DNA of 64,000 bases. Source: Cytospora piceicola (Eukaryota; Ascomycota; Sordariomycetes; Diaporthales; Cytosporaceae). The position numbers and the translations under genes were made by a program. This document shows, piece by piece, positions 1-12,028 of the stretch; the first letter of the stretch is position 1, and the number at the start of each line of letters is the position of its first letter. Where the stretch lies: contig JALQBC010000002.1 in assembly GCA_023375675.1 (NCBI GenBank), forward strand, positions 806,001 through 870,000, given 5' to 3'. The notes under the pieces were generated by a model. The model was not told the DNA's origin, did no database searches, and saw only the letters and a list, made by a program, of their open reading frames with translations.

Positions 1-141
1 GGGTGTCTTGGCTGGCTTATTCGGTGACTCTGCTTCCACCTTGACTTTCGGTGATGATGCCTCCGCCTTTATTCGGACTGCCCTCATGGGCGTGTCTCTT
101 GTACGAACTGCAGTTGCAGCTGAGCGAGTACTCCTGGTCAT
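1..141 (-). CDS. N-terminal fragment of an unknown protein, cut by the window edge
   Basis: An open frame begins at an ATG at 141 on the minus strand and runs without a stop off the left edge, giving 47 codons. The residues seen are rich in Arg, Lys, Ser, Thr and Pro, as in a disordered or nuclear-targeting N-terminus, and no domain is visible. I chose the ATG because the codons behind it look coding and the upstream side turns AT-rich. The product cannot be named. It could also be a chance open frame, since the fragment is short. Confidence 0.4.
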   Translation of the reverse strand, partial: MTRSTRSAATAVRTRDTPMRAVRIKAEASSPKVKVEAESPNKPAKTP

Positions 142-3100
142 GATGAGACGGAGCATGCAGGGAGGTGTGGTCGGGATGTAGAAGAAAATTGACAATTTGT
201 GAGGCCGCTCGGCTCCGTCGCTGTCAACAGTCCCGGAGTTGCAATTTGACAGGGGGTTAAAGTGGTGATGTCACCATCTTGCAGCGCTGGGGCAACGACT
301 TTCAGGGGCATCGACGGTTTTCCAGATGCCTTGCACGCTAAGTCCACGCCTAGAGCTTGCAGTTTTTTTTGAAATAATTGAGGACACCGGAGAAACGAGT
401 TCCGATTTTTCTATCCGAAATATGACAAAGAGAATGGGATGAAAGAAAGATGCAGAAGAAAAATGGCATTGTGTTTACATGTAGATGATTACCCGAGTAA
501 GTCGAGACTATCTCGCAGGGCGGGTATCAAGCTTGTCCTAACCCTGACCATGTTCAAAGGGTGGTCATCCTCTAGCCGAACTACATGAGCAAACGCCATG
601 TGGAAGCTGGTGAAGGAATCATTAGTTGAGGACAATTCAAATAGGACTTTAATCCAGGTGACGGTCGAGGAGTTTGTTGAAGGTCAAATAAAGCGGCTTA
701 CAACCACTTCGATGGCGACTTGCATCAGCTAAGGAAGAAGAGCACGAAAAGGAGATCCTTATTTGCGTGACTTATACATAATTCCCCATTGGATATCCTC
801 CGACCTAATTAATACTGAGTATAGTAATACCTAAACCTGGGTACTTTCGCCTGCAGCCCTACCCATCAAAACCTTGGACCTAAAGCCGCACTGCTAGAAT
901 GGGGCACCAGGCTTGCAGATAGGGGGCTCTCAACCGCGTAGCTGGACGTTCACCTGCCGGTTATCCTCAAGAGGTTCGACTTCGGCGTCCAGGATCTCAA
1001 AGTAACCGCAATATAATGCTCAGTCCAGGAACAACACGAGGACTATAGTGCTACTTCAGCAGTAGCACTTACGGGCGAACTACCAAGAGACGCCTTCAGG
1101 ACAACAAGGGAGGCCACTACAGGAGAGGACCATCCCAGTGCCCTTCTGATTCATACGAATATCATTCGGAGTTGCTTCATGGATTTTGCAATTTCTTTAT
1201 AAACGTCATCTGGGCAGTGTTTAGGGCCAATTGTTAAACCTGCAACACGACACGCCAGCCATCCTGTTTCGTAACCAAATACGCACAGATGGTACAATAT
1301 TTATCGATCGGCGTGCTATAGCTGCATCGCGAGACCGAATCGTAGCAGGGCTCACGTGGTTACTGTTATCATCGGCATTCGAGGTCTTCGGGGATCTTAT
1401 ATGGTGCACGGCTTATACTAAATTTTGCGATAATGGGATTAAGTTAAAACAAGTGGAATTTTCTGGGTCAGATAGACAAAAAGGACGGTTTAGTGTAGCT
1501 TTTACACTTATTACACAAATCTTTAGAACGCCGGTGCCAGTATGTGAAATATTGCAATGAGTACCGAAGTAACGATACACATGCAGAATATACGGCGCGT
1601 CCTACTGTCGAAGATGACAAGACCTGGCACGCATTAACATGTAAACCTAATTAGGTACCTAGGTATTTGCAGAAGTCGCCTTGGCTCAAGCGTACATAAG
1701 TACCATGGTCATGATAGGATAATTTCGAAATATCTTTCCCCTCTTTCTTAATAGACCCCATTTCTTCCTCCTTTGCCTAGGTGCTCGAATAGTCAAAGAC
1801 TTATCTTGTTCACTTTCATTTCCTTTGAACGAAAACTCCCTTTCCAATCCTCGGGGCAAGCTGACAGACTTGTACTCTACGTTTGGGACATCATCAGGAT
1901 GACTCGGAACCAAGTGCATCCTTTCCCTCCGGATCAAGCAAGTCAACAAACAAAACATCATCCCTTTTCATCTTCATCATTAGTCTCGAAGTCTGGAGTG
2001 ATAGATAGACAGATAAGCACAGCAAGACCAGAGGAGTCCTCGAGAAGTATGACGTCGATGCTCTTGAAAACAGGCCTGCAACTATAGATATTGACCCTAT
2101 CGAGAAGCACTCAGGATCAATGAGAGTCGAGGGGAGCGTGGTCTGGTGTCATTGATGTATTGAACCGTGGCGACATCCGCGAGATCGGTCCTAAAATTCG
2201 AAAATGGAGCAGGCCGTTCACACGCAAGACGAAGAAAGACACGATTTATTCCACCAAATGGCCGAAGGCACGAGTTGGATACGTTTCGATTACAAAACGA
2301 ATGGTGTGTGGAGGTTACATGATTCCTACGCGGCCAAGAATGCTTACACCGTTCAGGGGGGCAACCCCTTGGGCTAGCACATCGGAGTGTACTTGATACT
2401 GTACACTCCCAAGCTCACTAACCCCCTTTCATGATCGCGGGCGCCCTAGTCCGCGGTGAGGCTTTAACGCTTTTAATCCAGTTGCATCTGGTAGCCGCCT
2501 GTTTCTGATATATCAATCTTAAGATGAACGGGACTAATTCCCAAGTGACTCTTGAACCTCTAGTACGCATTCTAGGTATTATTACTCTAGGCATGACTGT
2601 ACAACCCTTCAAGTTTCCCTTTCTCAGCCCTGGAATTGAGTTTACAACCGCTTCTAAGACATTGCTATAAACGAGGCACCAAGCTGCTCTCCATTAATGA
2701 CAGTGATGGCTCCTTGAGACATGCCAGAGCGAACATTAGAATGGCTTGTCTGGTTGTTCTACATGTTTTGTGGATTTCTCTGTGCTAAGGTGTCCTGTTG
2801 CGATAAAAAATATAAATATAGGTAGCACAGGACTGCGTGACAGCACGGAGCCAAACACGCTAAAGGCTCGGCATACATGGTACTCCCCGTCTTTTCGGCT
2901 TGCAGGTTCCCAGGATAATAATCTACATGCTGAGTGGCCACGCCATCCTCCCACTTCCCTTACCCACAATGAAACATGCATGACCGTTCGACTCCAACCT
3001 TGCCCACACACCTGTTCCTTCTGCGGCTTGGCACGGCCCGCACGGCGCAGCACCCGTCTTGGGCTCCATGAGCTTACGTGTAAAGGGGCTACCAGGTCTG

Positions 3101-3765
3101 CAATGGCAGGACAGACGTTGTAATCATTCCAAGACGAGAGGTCAGCAATTATCCGTATGGTATATTCTACAAGATGTCGCCTGTTAGCGTGGACTTGCCC
3201 AGGGCCACAATTGAATGCGTTATGCTACATATGTAGCCAAAGAAGTCTGGGGTGACGCCATCGACGCGTAAGACGAACAAGCCCGAGGCGACAAGGCATT
3301 GATTGAGAGCTCGCCCATATCGTATTAGGTGCCAGGCAAGTTATTCTCAAGCTTTTGTTGTGGACCGTAACGCCGCGGTGTTCCTCTTCGCTGCAAGAAG
3401 TACCGGTGGAACATTCGACTGGTGCATCTGAACCACAATACCATTTCACGGTGTTGTGTTCACCCATATTACTAAGTATATACCAACGATACACTACTCG
3501 TAGGCCCTTTCGCCCGGGGAAGGAAGCACAGCCTAGTGGGGCCCACGTATAATGGAGATGGGAGGTCGCATCTCAACGAGACGCGTACCACTCGAAGAAG
3601 ATGAATTGCGCACCCCCTGTTCAGGTCTCAGATGAAGAGATGCGGTGATGTTGCTTCGCGGAATGTGGTGGCTGAAGGGGTCGCCTCGCTATGTGATGGC
3701 AGTATCATTGCGCGTCTTCTGATGCCCCTTGTGTGATGCGTCAACTCGTGGCCAGCCCCCAACCA
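142..3765. other. Gene-free block of 3.6 kb
   Basis: No open frame here has a family signature, a signal peptide or sensible splice partners. All candidates are short and lie in AT-rich or mixed-composition DNA. A perfect TACCTAGGTA palindrome lies at 1656-1665. I see no transposase remnant that I can name, and no RNA gene. Confidence 0.6.
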
Positions 3766-3770
3766 GCCTC

Positions 3771-3777
3771 TATATAA
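3771..3777 (+). promoter_or_regulatory. TATA box of the intradiol dioxygenase gene
   Basis: TATATAA lies 114 bases before the ATG at 3891, the usual spacing for a filamentous fungal promoter. A pyrimidine-rich stretch ending in CTCTTTCTTCACACG leads up to the start codon. Confidence 0.5.
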
Positions 3778-3890
3778 CGTGGTGGTATCCAGCATCTCAG
3801 GAGACACAAAATCAACGAGTCTCTCAACATCAAAGATTCTCATCTACAGTCGGAATCTTCGCTCTACCTGGTCACCTCTTTCTTCACACG

Positions 3891-5188
3891 ATGCTGTTCA
3901 CCAGATCTATCCTCCTTGCCCTTGCAACACTGGCTGTTGCTCATCCTGGTCATGAAGACGAGGAGTATCGCCAGGCAGTTAGGGCCCGTGGCGAAACGGT
4001 CAACAAGAGACGCGCTCTTCAGAGCTGTGCCGCCAGCCTCGAGACCCGAGGCGTGAACGCTCGCGCCATCGAGCGCCGCAAGGAAACATTGGAGGCTCAC
4101 CGAAAGGCCAAACGCGTTCCTGTCGATTGTGAGTCCGGGTGCCCACAGAAAGAGTGCCCAGAATTTCCAGACCGCTGACAATGCGAGCATAGCTCCTTTC
4201 ACCAGCGGTATTGCCAAGCGGAACACCACTACAATCCTGGATACCGACCATGAAGGCAGCCTCAACGGCACTGTCGCCTTGAAAGACGAGTCCTACGTCT
4301 TCGGCAGCACCACCTGCACGGTCCTGAACCCCGAGGGCGAGGTTGGACCCTACTACGTCCCTGGAGAATACATTCGCTCCGACTTGGTCGCAGATCAGGA
4401 CGGCGTTGACGGTGTTCCCTTCATCACCGACATCCAGTTCATCAACGTCAACACTTGCGAGCCTCTGGCAGATGTCTGGGCTGATATCTGGGGCTGGTAA
4501 GTTCACTTCCTTCTCCGAGAGACAGAAGCATTCTTGTTTTGCTTTCTTATGGGCCTTGTTCTCCGGAATATTGAGGATATGTGTATACTGAAACCCAATT
4601 CTCAGCAACGCGACCGGAGTTTACTCCGGGGTGGAGGCCAGTGGCAACGGAAACTCGAACGATGCGACAAACCTGGACAACACGGCACTGCGCGGCATCC
4701 AGCAAGCCGACTCCGACGGTGTCGTTCAATTCAAGACGATCGTCCCTGGTCATTACTCCGGCCGCGCGAACCACATGCACGTCGTCGTCCACGAGAACGC
4801 CACCCAGCTCGAGAACGGAACCCTGACGGGCGGTTCCGTCCCCCACATCGGCCAACTGTTCTGGGACCAGTCCCTGCTCGCGAAGGTCGAGGCTACATCG
4901 CCTTACAACACCAACAACATCACGCTGACCACTAATGCGGAGGACCGCATCTTCAGCGAGCAAGAGACTGAGGGCACGACCTCCGACCCTGTTTACGACT
5001 ACGTGTACATCAGTGATGATATTGCCGATGGGTTGTTTGGTTGGATGGTCATCGGCATCGACCCCTCTGCTAGCTATACTCCTACCTACTCCTTCGAGTT
5101 GACCTCCAGTGGTGGAGTTGCTGTTGAAGATGACGAAAGCGAAAGTGGTAGTGGTGGTGGTGGTGGTGGGTTCCCCGGTTCTTCTTAA
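3891..5188 (+). CDS. Secreted intradiol ring-cleavage dioxygenase-like protein
   Basis: Three exons (3891-4128, 4193-4496, 4606-5188) join in frame to 374 residues. The first intron has a GTGAGT donor and a GCTGAC branch point; the second has a GTAAGT donor. A signal peptide starts MLFTRSILLALATLAVAHPG. The core has the family blocks GPYYVPGEYIRSD, the WGCNATGVYSGV-type strand, and PGHYSGRANHMH. The last carries one Tyr and two His of the expected non-haem Fe(III) site; the other Tyr is in GPYY. The protein ends in a Gly/Ser tail. Enzymes of this fold split catechol-type rings between the two hydroxyls. Secreted fungal versions are thought to act on plant or lignin-derived phenolics; the true substrate is unknown. 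The intron joins are inferred from phase and motif continuity. Confidence 0.9.
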
Positions 5189-6259
5189 AACATAAGACGT
5201 CCACCTGGGCATGAGTGGTGGCGTTGAGACTGATCCTTGGTTTCTGGCTACAAATCTAAACCAGAGGAAACGGCACGAGAGGAGGTGGAAAAAGGTTATT
5301 GGGTTTGACGTGGCCAGGTGTGGCCTCCCGAGGTTAATTCATTGTCTTGGGGAGGTTATACTACTTGTTATATCCTCTTCAATAACCACCAGTATCTACA
5401 GTGTCTTGGTACAGTAGTGACCCCTTTATAACATATACCTATATAGCATAAACCCTCGATTCAACATATATATCTAGTGAATGGATTAAGAAATAATGTA
5501 TGCAACCCCTTACCCATATATAGCATATGTCCCATCTATAGCATACATTCCTCTTGGATGGGCCATATGTTATATAGGGGTCACCACTGTAATTCTACTT
5601 GATCTATCTGTTGCGTCTGATCTCAGGTTTCAAATAGGAACCTTGGCTCATCACAGCCGTTCTGTTCATCAAATGACATGCTGAGCGGGGTATGATTTCA
5701 AATGGAATCTTGCTTTTGCGACAATCTATAAACACCTTCCATGTGTACTTGTCTGAATGTTGAAATTCGAATTGAACCGGAGAAAAAAAGAGTAGTTTGT
5801 TAACCGATCTCTAATACCAGGCGTTCGGCACTCACTGATAAATACCACTCACTGGGTAGTACACGTGTATACCTAATACCTAGGTGCATAAGTGCCCAGG
5901 TGTGTAGTTGATTGACCCGAGATGCAGTGTATGCATGGTGAAACGACGAGGAGCCATGCAGCTCTCGGGGGCCGACGGATGGTAACGTCATAATATCTCT
6001 TCTCTGGTAGCACAAGGTCGATCTTACTGGAAGGAGAAGGTCCCTCGGCAACACCTCGCGTAATGTCAAGATCACATGGGTACGACGCGATAGCAATCAC
6101 CGGGAATTATTTCAATTCAGCTCACCACCTCAGGATATCCTGATCATTGCCAAAGCAGCTGCTGTTTCTAGAATCTTGCAGCAGGACTTCCGGCTCCTTT
6201 CTTGGTGACCCTTCGTGTGGACGGTGAGAGCTTCAGAGCGATATAATTCAGATGCCAAA
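5189..6259. other. Intergenic region holding a TIR element
   Basis: An AT-rich spacer of about 1.1 kb with no supported gene. Its main content is the inverted-repeat element at 5410-5591. A TACCTAGGT half-motif lies near 5876. The last 100 bases form the 5' leader of the glycosyltransferase gene. Confidence 0.6.
5410..5591. mobile_element. MITE-like element with 27-bp terminal inverted repeats
   Basis: The left end TACAGTAGTGACCCC (from 5410) is the reverse complement of the right end (to 5591). 25 of 27 positions pair; the mismatches are at pairs 7 and 17. If the outer TA is the target duplication, the element is 5412-5589 (178 bp) and starts with CAGT, the pattern of Tc1/mariner-type elements, including fungal Fot1/pogo relatives. 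The interior is very AT-rich, has several ATATAGCATA-like repeats, and codes for nothing. It is therefore non-autonomous. The class assignment is inference from the ends. Confidence 0.75.
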
Positions 6260-7668
6260 ATGGTAAGTTCAACAGCAATTCAGACTTAGCAGTTGGGAAA
6301 GCTCACCCATGGCGTAACCAGGGCCGCGTCGTGAGAATTGGTCTCCTCGCTTTCGCTACCGCGTTGCTGATCTGTTATCAACCATTCATCCTGTCCTGGC
6401 TGAATTGGAGTTGGAAGCAGGAGGCAACAGCATTGGATGCCGTTGAATTTACTGTACCACAGAATCAACAGTCGGGGCCCAAGAGTCCATCCGCAGATAC
6501 GAAATGGCCTACCTCGCCAGCTGAGTCGGTCTACTCGGACTCTACGGACGGATCATCACAACAGTCTAATTCGGACATAAGCGGATCTTCCGATGGCTCC
6601 AAGAATGCCATTCTACCCGGTCACGGCTCATTACCACAAGGCCCGGGCTTCACTGCACCAAGTCCCTCCAGCAGCGGCTTCAACGAAGAAAAATACGAAT
6701 TCCAAGAAGACCTCCTCATGTACACCCAGCCAACTTTCGACGTCGACAAGCTCAAGAAATACAAGCCTCACAATGACCACGGCCCAGGCCAGTTTGCCTT
6801 CGCGACCTACCTCTCCACGCGGGACAGCAGCGTGCACGACCCTTACTTCCTCTCCGCCATGCAGCTCGTCTACCGGATCCTCTGGGACCCCAAGTCCAGG
6901 TCCCTGTTTCACCCCGTCGTCGTCTTCGTCGCGCCCTTCATCCCCCGGGAGCAGCGGGACCTCCTCCAGGCGGCCGGCGCCATCGTCCGGGAGCTCGACC
7001 TGGTGCCGTGGGACCCCCCGAGGGCGGCGGACGGGGGCGACATGTTCCCCTTCGCGCGGTGGAAGGACCTGTTCAGCAAGCTGAACATCTGGGGCCAGCT
7101 GGACTTTGCGAGGATCGCGTTCCTGGACCTGGATGCCTTCCCGGTCAAGACCCTGGATGGCATATTTGATGAGTCTGTCGCGCCGCGGCAGAGGTGCAAG
7201 GCGGAGCTGCTGCCGCCGGAGGACAAGCTGCACGAGAAGGAGATCTGCGATTACATATTCGCTGGGCATGGACTGTTTGACGGCATCAATGTCGGTGTCA
7301 TGGTCATCGAGCCTAACCACTATATGCATCAACGCTTGCTGCGGGAGAGCCAAGACACGACCAAGTTCGATAATAAGATGGCCGAGCAGGCATTCCTGAA
7401 CTATGCGTTTGGGAAAGACGGACCCTTCCCTCCTACTTTTATCGAGAGGGAATGGAATGGCTTCTACCCTAAAGCCGAGGAGGAGAGTCTATTGCGGGTA
7501 GTCCATGAGAAGCTGTGGATATTCGGCGACTTTACCGACTGGACGAAGAGTATTTTCACCAACGGCTGGTCCGAGTTGTTGACTCTGTATCAGAGCAGCG
7601 AATTCGAGTCGACTAGGGCTGAAGACGGTCTGAATAAGCAGCCATCAAATGGTTGGTGGATAGGTTGA
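6260..7668 (+). CDS. GT8-type (glycogenin-like) glycosyltransferase, type II membrane protein
   Basis: The long frame has no ATG at its 5' end. It joins to an ATG at 6260-6262 through an intron at 6263-6321 (GTAAGT donor, CTCAC branch, CAG acceptor), so the first exon would be the start codon alone. The protein is then 449 residues. A short N-terminal stretch is followed by a single membrane anchor (residues about 8-26), then a Ser/Pro-rich stem to about 150, then the catalytic domain. The domain opens with QFAFATYL and has an LDLDAFP block with the DxD metal/UDP-sugar motif at residues 270-272 and an HGLFDGINVGVMV block. This matches Golgi-type nucleotide-sugar transferases related to glycogenin. 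Donor and acceptor sugars cannot be read from the sequence. A different short first exon upstream is possible. Confidence 0.85.
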
Positions 7669-8421
7669 AGGCATACACATAATACCTGTAAATACCGTTA
7701 TCGCTCCATGATCAATTACGATCTTGTCTACCAACTAGTTAAGGGACTGGTCATCTAGGCCTACACAACACGCTCAAACGTGCGTCAAGTCACGAGTTCC
7801 TAGGTACGGGTAGATATAATTGTCGTCGCCGTCCTTTCGATAGATTTGGACCTACTAAAGGGCGAGGGAATATTGCTTGTCCGGTTTTGCCACCCCGGGC
7901 CAGGTTCTTTGATACGTCCCAACACCTCATACCAGCTGAGAGTAGAGTTACAACTGTGATTCCTTGATATTTGTTTACTTACGGAAGTCTTTAGAGGCTA
8001 GGCTTTGGGTTGCCGTTTCTAGGACAAGGCGTATCAAATACGGCTATAGCTAGTAAGGCTGAAGGTTACCTATCTTGGGTCTGAATAGGGTATATGTCCC
8101 GCACTATCTTGAACTCTTTTTCCTTCCTTTGTTGAACTTGAAAGCTGGTCTCCGGGTCAAATTGTCCCGAAGACGAGACCAAGTATGACGAGGAAGAGCA
8201 AATGCGTTCTAGATGATCCCGATGCCTAACATTCAAATCACGACTTATATATATAGTGGCGAAAGCCATTAGACCATGCATAAAATCGAGGAAGAAATTT
8301 TATGAAAGCCCAAGTGTTTACCACAACTCTCACAGGGACCTAACTCTGCCCTTGTCGGAACAAACTCACTCACACACTCATAGAACACAAGTTTAGTTCC
8401 ACCAAACAAACCGTCAAAATC
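7669..8421. other. Intergenic region before the small secreted peptide gene
   Basis: No gene is supported here. A TATATATATA run at about 8246-8255 lies some 170 bases before the ATG at 8422 and is a plausible TATA element. Otherwise I see nothing notable. Confidence 0.5.
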
Positions 8422-8619
8422 ATGCGTCTTGTTACATTCACAACCAACGTGGTTGCCCTCCTCGCTATCGGCGCCACAGCCCTCCCTGCCCCCGCTGAGG
8501 GCCACGGCAATACCGTTGAGGCTCGCAAAATCCCTAAGGAATGTCAGCAGTATCGTTTCTGGGCCTCCGGGCTGCTGTGGGAGTGTATCGACAAGTATGA
8601 AAGTAAAACACGGCAGTGA
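8422..8619 (+). CDS. Small secreted protein, 65 residues
   Basis: A single frame starts MRLVTFTTNVVALLAIGATA, a clean signal peptide with likely cleavage near ALPAP. The mature part is about 45 residues, basic, with two cysteines (in KECQQY and WECIDK), so one disulfide is possible. I recognise no family. The size, secretion signal and isolation fit an effector-like or small secreted protein. A GTATGA donor near the 3' end could extend the protein by a further exon, so the C-terminus is uncertain. Confidence 0.45.
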   Translation: MRLVTFTTNVVALLAIGATALPAPAEGHGNTVEARKIPKECQQYRFWASGLLWECIDKYESKTRQ

Positions 8620-9063
8620 GGGAAGTTTCCTGTTTACCAAAAACGGCGCAATACATGATGCACCGACCGGGTTTGAGATCTTGGAAGCTTTGGAGGGAAG
8701 GATGATAAGTCAAAGTTGGAGGCCAGGGGATAAGACGTGTTATTCCTGTATTCAAGTATTACTCAAAGTCGGTCTGGGAGGAAGCAAGAGTCGGTGAACC
8801 GAGATGGGTCGTTTATATCTATCTCATCAAATGCTATCATTTTACCTAGCAACTTCCATATCCATGTATCTCATCAATCATATCAATCACCATATATACC
8901 CTCGCTCATCGCTACCAAATAACCAACCCCATCCATATGTGCAAAGATCAGAGCCCGACGCCCAAGTATGATGTCTAACCACGATGCACTTTCCGCCGAG
9001 AGGCAAGCACAAACTGCTGCCTTCTCACAAGTCCCGCTCCCGGGCCCGATGCATGGATACGTA
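8620..9063. other. Intergenic region between convergent genes
   Basis: The 3' ends of the small secreted peptide gene and the minus-strand Arg/Ser-rich gene face each other here. I see no gene or repeat. Confidence 0.5.
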
Positions 9064-10116
9064 CTAATGATGCCTCCTCCTGGCACCCTCTCTCCTACCT
9101 GCTGCATACCTCCCCGCCTTATCACCAGCCATCTCCGCCGGACCCGGCGGCGGCGGCGGCGGCGGTGGCGTGGCCCCCGCAGCCGCAGGAGCTTTCAGCG
9201 CACTGAGGGCAGCAGCACTCAGTCCAGCCCCGATAACCTTGGCCCCCTTGTCCTTGCCCCATTTCCCACCGCCTGAGGCAAGGGCCGCGGTGGCTCCAGC
9301 CTGCAGGGCAGCCTCGGCCGCGGTCATGAAGCGGGGGTCGTTGAGGAAGCTGAAAGAGCGGCCCGAGGAGCTCGACTTCTTGGTGTCCTTGTCGTAGGGT
9401 GCCGTCTGGCTCCGTGATAGTGATGGGCGGTGCGGCTTGGTGCTCGAGGACGAGGAGCCGCCGTGGTGGCTGCGAACATCCCTGTCGCGGGCGTCCTTAT
9501 TTGAGGTGCGACGTGGTGGTGGTGGTGAAGGGGAGCGGTTCTCCTGGCGACGAGTGTGGTGATGCCGTGAGGACTTATTGTCTAAGTGTGAAGTTGGTGA
9601 GGATGTTTGGGAGTATCGTTTGTGGCGAGGCTTTCCGGAATCTTCGTCTGTAATGGACTGTCCTGATGTCAAGTGCGGTGGTGTAGTTGCGGTGTTCGGG
9701 GGTGGTCGACGTCGTCGACCATGCTCCGCTTTGGGAGGGTACTTCGTGTCCCTATCGTGACGAGGCCGGCGTTCACCTCGGTCGGTCTCATGGGCACGAT
9801 CTCGATGGTGAGTTTGCCCTAAACCGTGACGATATGTGTCACGCCCCTTGCCCAGTTCATCCTCTGGTGGTGGACTTAGAGGGGTATAGCGTTCCTTCGC
9901 AGAGCTGTGATACCGATCCCTGGGGGATCGGTGGAGTTTACTGGTAGACGAGCTCTCGTCCGAGAGTTCTGGGGTGTGGTCTCGATAGGCGTCCCGTGGC
10001 ATGTAAGGTTGACCTGTGAGTTCGTCGATGTCTTTATCCGGCACCATGTATTCATACTGGCCTTCCAGCCAGCCCTCTACACTTGGCTGCGATCCGTAAG
10101 AGAATGGACTTGACAT
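9064..10116 (-). CDS. Disordered Arg/Ser/His-rich protein with Ala/Gly-rich C-terminus
   Basis: One uninterrupted frame gives 350 residues from the ATG at 10116. Residues about 1-230 are low-complexity and hydrophilic, with many Arg-His, Ser-Ser and Arg-Asp runs, and are probably disordered. Residues about 245-310 hold two Ala/Gly-rich helical stretches (AAEAALQAGATAALASGGG and AKVIGAGLSAAALSAL). A Pro8 run (residues about 317-324) and a basic end (RREGARRRHH) follow. Similar Ala/Gly modules close many fungal disordered proteins, but I cannot name a family or function. Nuclear or RNA association is only a guess from composition. Ten-codon-scale repeats make other frames look open as well; this frame is preferred for its ATG and its ordered C-terminal module. 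Confidence 0.6.
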   Translation of the reverse strand: MSSPFSYGSQPSVEGWLEGQYEYMVPDKDIDELTGQPYMPRDAYRDHTPELSDESSSTSKLHRSPRDRYHSSAKERYTPLSPPPEDELGKGRDTYRHGLGQTHHRDRAHETDRGERRPRHDRDTKYPPKAEHGRRRRPPPNTATTPPHLTSGQSITDEDSGKPRHKRYSQTSSPTSHLDNKSSRHHHTRRQENRSPSPPPPRRTSNKDARDRDVRSHHGGSSSSSTKPHRPSLSRSQTAPYDKDTKKSSSSGRSFSFLNDPRFMTAAEAALQAGATAALASGGGKWGKDKGAKVIGAGLSAAALSALKAPAAAGATPPPPPPPPGPAEMAGDKAGRYAAGRREGARRRHH

Positions 10117-12028
10117 GATGAAGGAATAGGTGTGTACGAATCAGATCACACAAATACTCATGCAATGTTTGGAAGAAGGTAAGGAACAGAAGTAAGACGG
10201 AGTAAATAAAGGCAGAGAAGGCCTTCGTCAGATTATTGTATGCCTTGCGTGACTCTCTCTTGTAGGCACCGACAGGCAACACAATTCGGGGTTCGGTTCA
10301 CCAAGGGCTAAGAACAAGGGTTTGAAAGGAGGAGAAATCGGATTATCTCACGCCCTGACGCGATGACTTCGTTGTCTCTCCCCAAAGTAGTATAAGCCCT
10401 ACATAAGCTCGACAAAACCCCACGAGACGAACGACGCAATGCAGCGTGAAGGGAAGATGGGGATCGGGCGAGTAAGAAGCTCGCGGGCTCGCGACTGGGC
10501 GGACGCATCTGCCTCATTACGACAGCGTGGGCCATTCTCCGGCCGTCGAGCGGCGGTGGAAAATCGGGGACAAACACTTGTCTTTGGGTTCCCAGCTGAT
10601 CCCATGCGGGTTTGATAACACGGTATTGTTCATCTCTCGGTCGCTGGATCGCTAGGGTTGCAAAGAGTCAATGAGATTTCCAATCAAACGAATCCGCGTC
10701 CTCGGTTGGTTGCGCTGATCTTCTGTTTACGTAGTATCAATTGGCTTCGTAATCGCTCGTTGGGCTTGTTCGCTGCTCGCCACCACCTTGAAGAAAACTG
10801 GGTCCGCCACTTACTGTATTCACAATGCAATATGATGCAATAATGCACGAAGGGCTGACGAGATATTCAGAATGTTCTGTGTGCGCAGTGGCAGTGAAGA
10901 AGGTGTTTTCTCGGACCCTTTGTCAAATAAGCAAATTTGATTAGTGAGGCCATGGCAGCATGGCTCTCAGGCTCTCTGGCTCTCAGAAGATGCCACGTCG
11001 GTATCCTGGCGTCATTGACGGCCTTTTCAGTCCATCATTGGAGGTACGCGACCACCCGCACTGCAGTAGCTTAGGGCCATGTTCAGTCTGGCACGGAGGC
11101 ATTCCTCCGTCATCGGTACCAAGTACGAAGTACCTTCCCGCAGTGAAGGCCTCCCGAGTTCCATGCAGATATCCCCGGATTTTCGGGAGGCCATGACACA
11201 AGGATCCGCCTGTAACCTCTCTTATACTCCTGTAATTCCGACCACTGTCGCTCAGGGCAGTGGTCTAGACCTCGGCTGCCACAGTCCGCGATCTATTGCG
11301 GCGATCTTGTTACAGGACAGAATCAAATTGATATTCTTTCAAGGAGCTGCATCGGTGGGTCTGTCAGAGGAAAACGTCGATCCGGTGACGAAGTCCCCGT
11401 ATATACAGCTCTGACCACCCCGATAAGACCTCAAGGGACCTGTGTTCTGAAATGCACAACAACCAAAACACCGGTAGGTAAACAATGGGTAGCAGAATAC
11501 TTGGGTGTTCTAGCCGCTGCTGGTTGCGCGCGTCCACCGAGGACGACAAGATGCCAATAGGTGAGGATGCGCCAGTCAAGACGCACAGAGCCCACTTGCC
11601 CAACCACCACGCAAAAGTTGGTGACTACTGTGATTTTTTTTTTGATTAATATCGATCATGCCCAAGTCATACATAACGTCAACCTATACCTGAGGTCTAC
11701 CCTATTGTACATCGCATGTCGTCAAGAAAGTAGGCGAGGGCTTTCCTCCCGTCCATTTCCAAGCCGCCTAGCAGGACTAATCATCCACCTGGTTTCACCG
11801 TTCCAAATTCTTCATTCTCGGGGTATCAAAAAACAACTCCAACCGCCCGGCGTCTTAGCATACCTGGGACACAACAGCGGAGCATAGTTCTAAAAAGTAC
11901 AACGACGCGGGGCCCAGTATGTATCCTTCCGTCCTCCCTCGACCGACACACGAGTCATCCGCAGGTCGAACCACAGGGCCCGTTAATGCACTTGTGTACA
12001 TCCAAAAACCTAGCCAGGCCCCTGGCAT
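10117..12028. other. Intergenic region, 1.9 kb
   Basis: It holds the promoter of the minus-strand Arg/Ser-rich gene and the 3' flank of the M50B-like gene. Frames are short and lack family features. I see no repeat of note. Confidence 0.5.
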
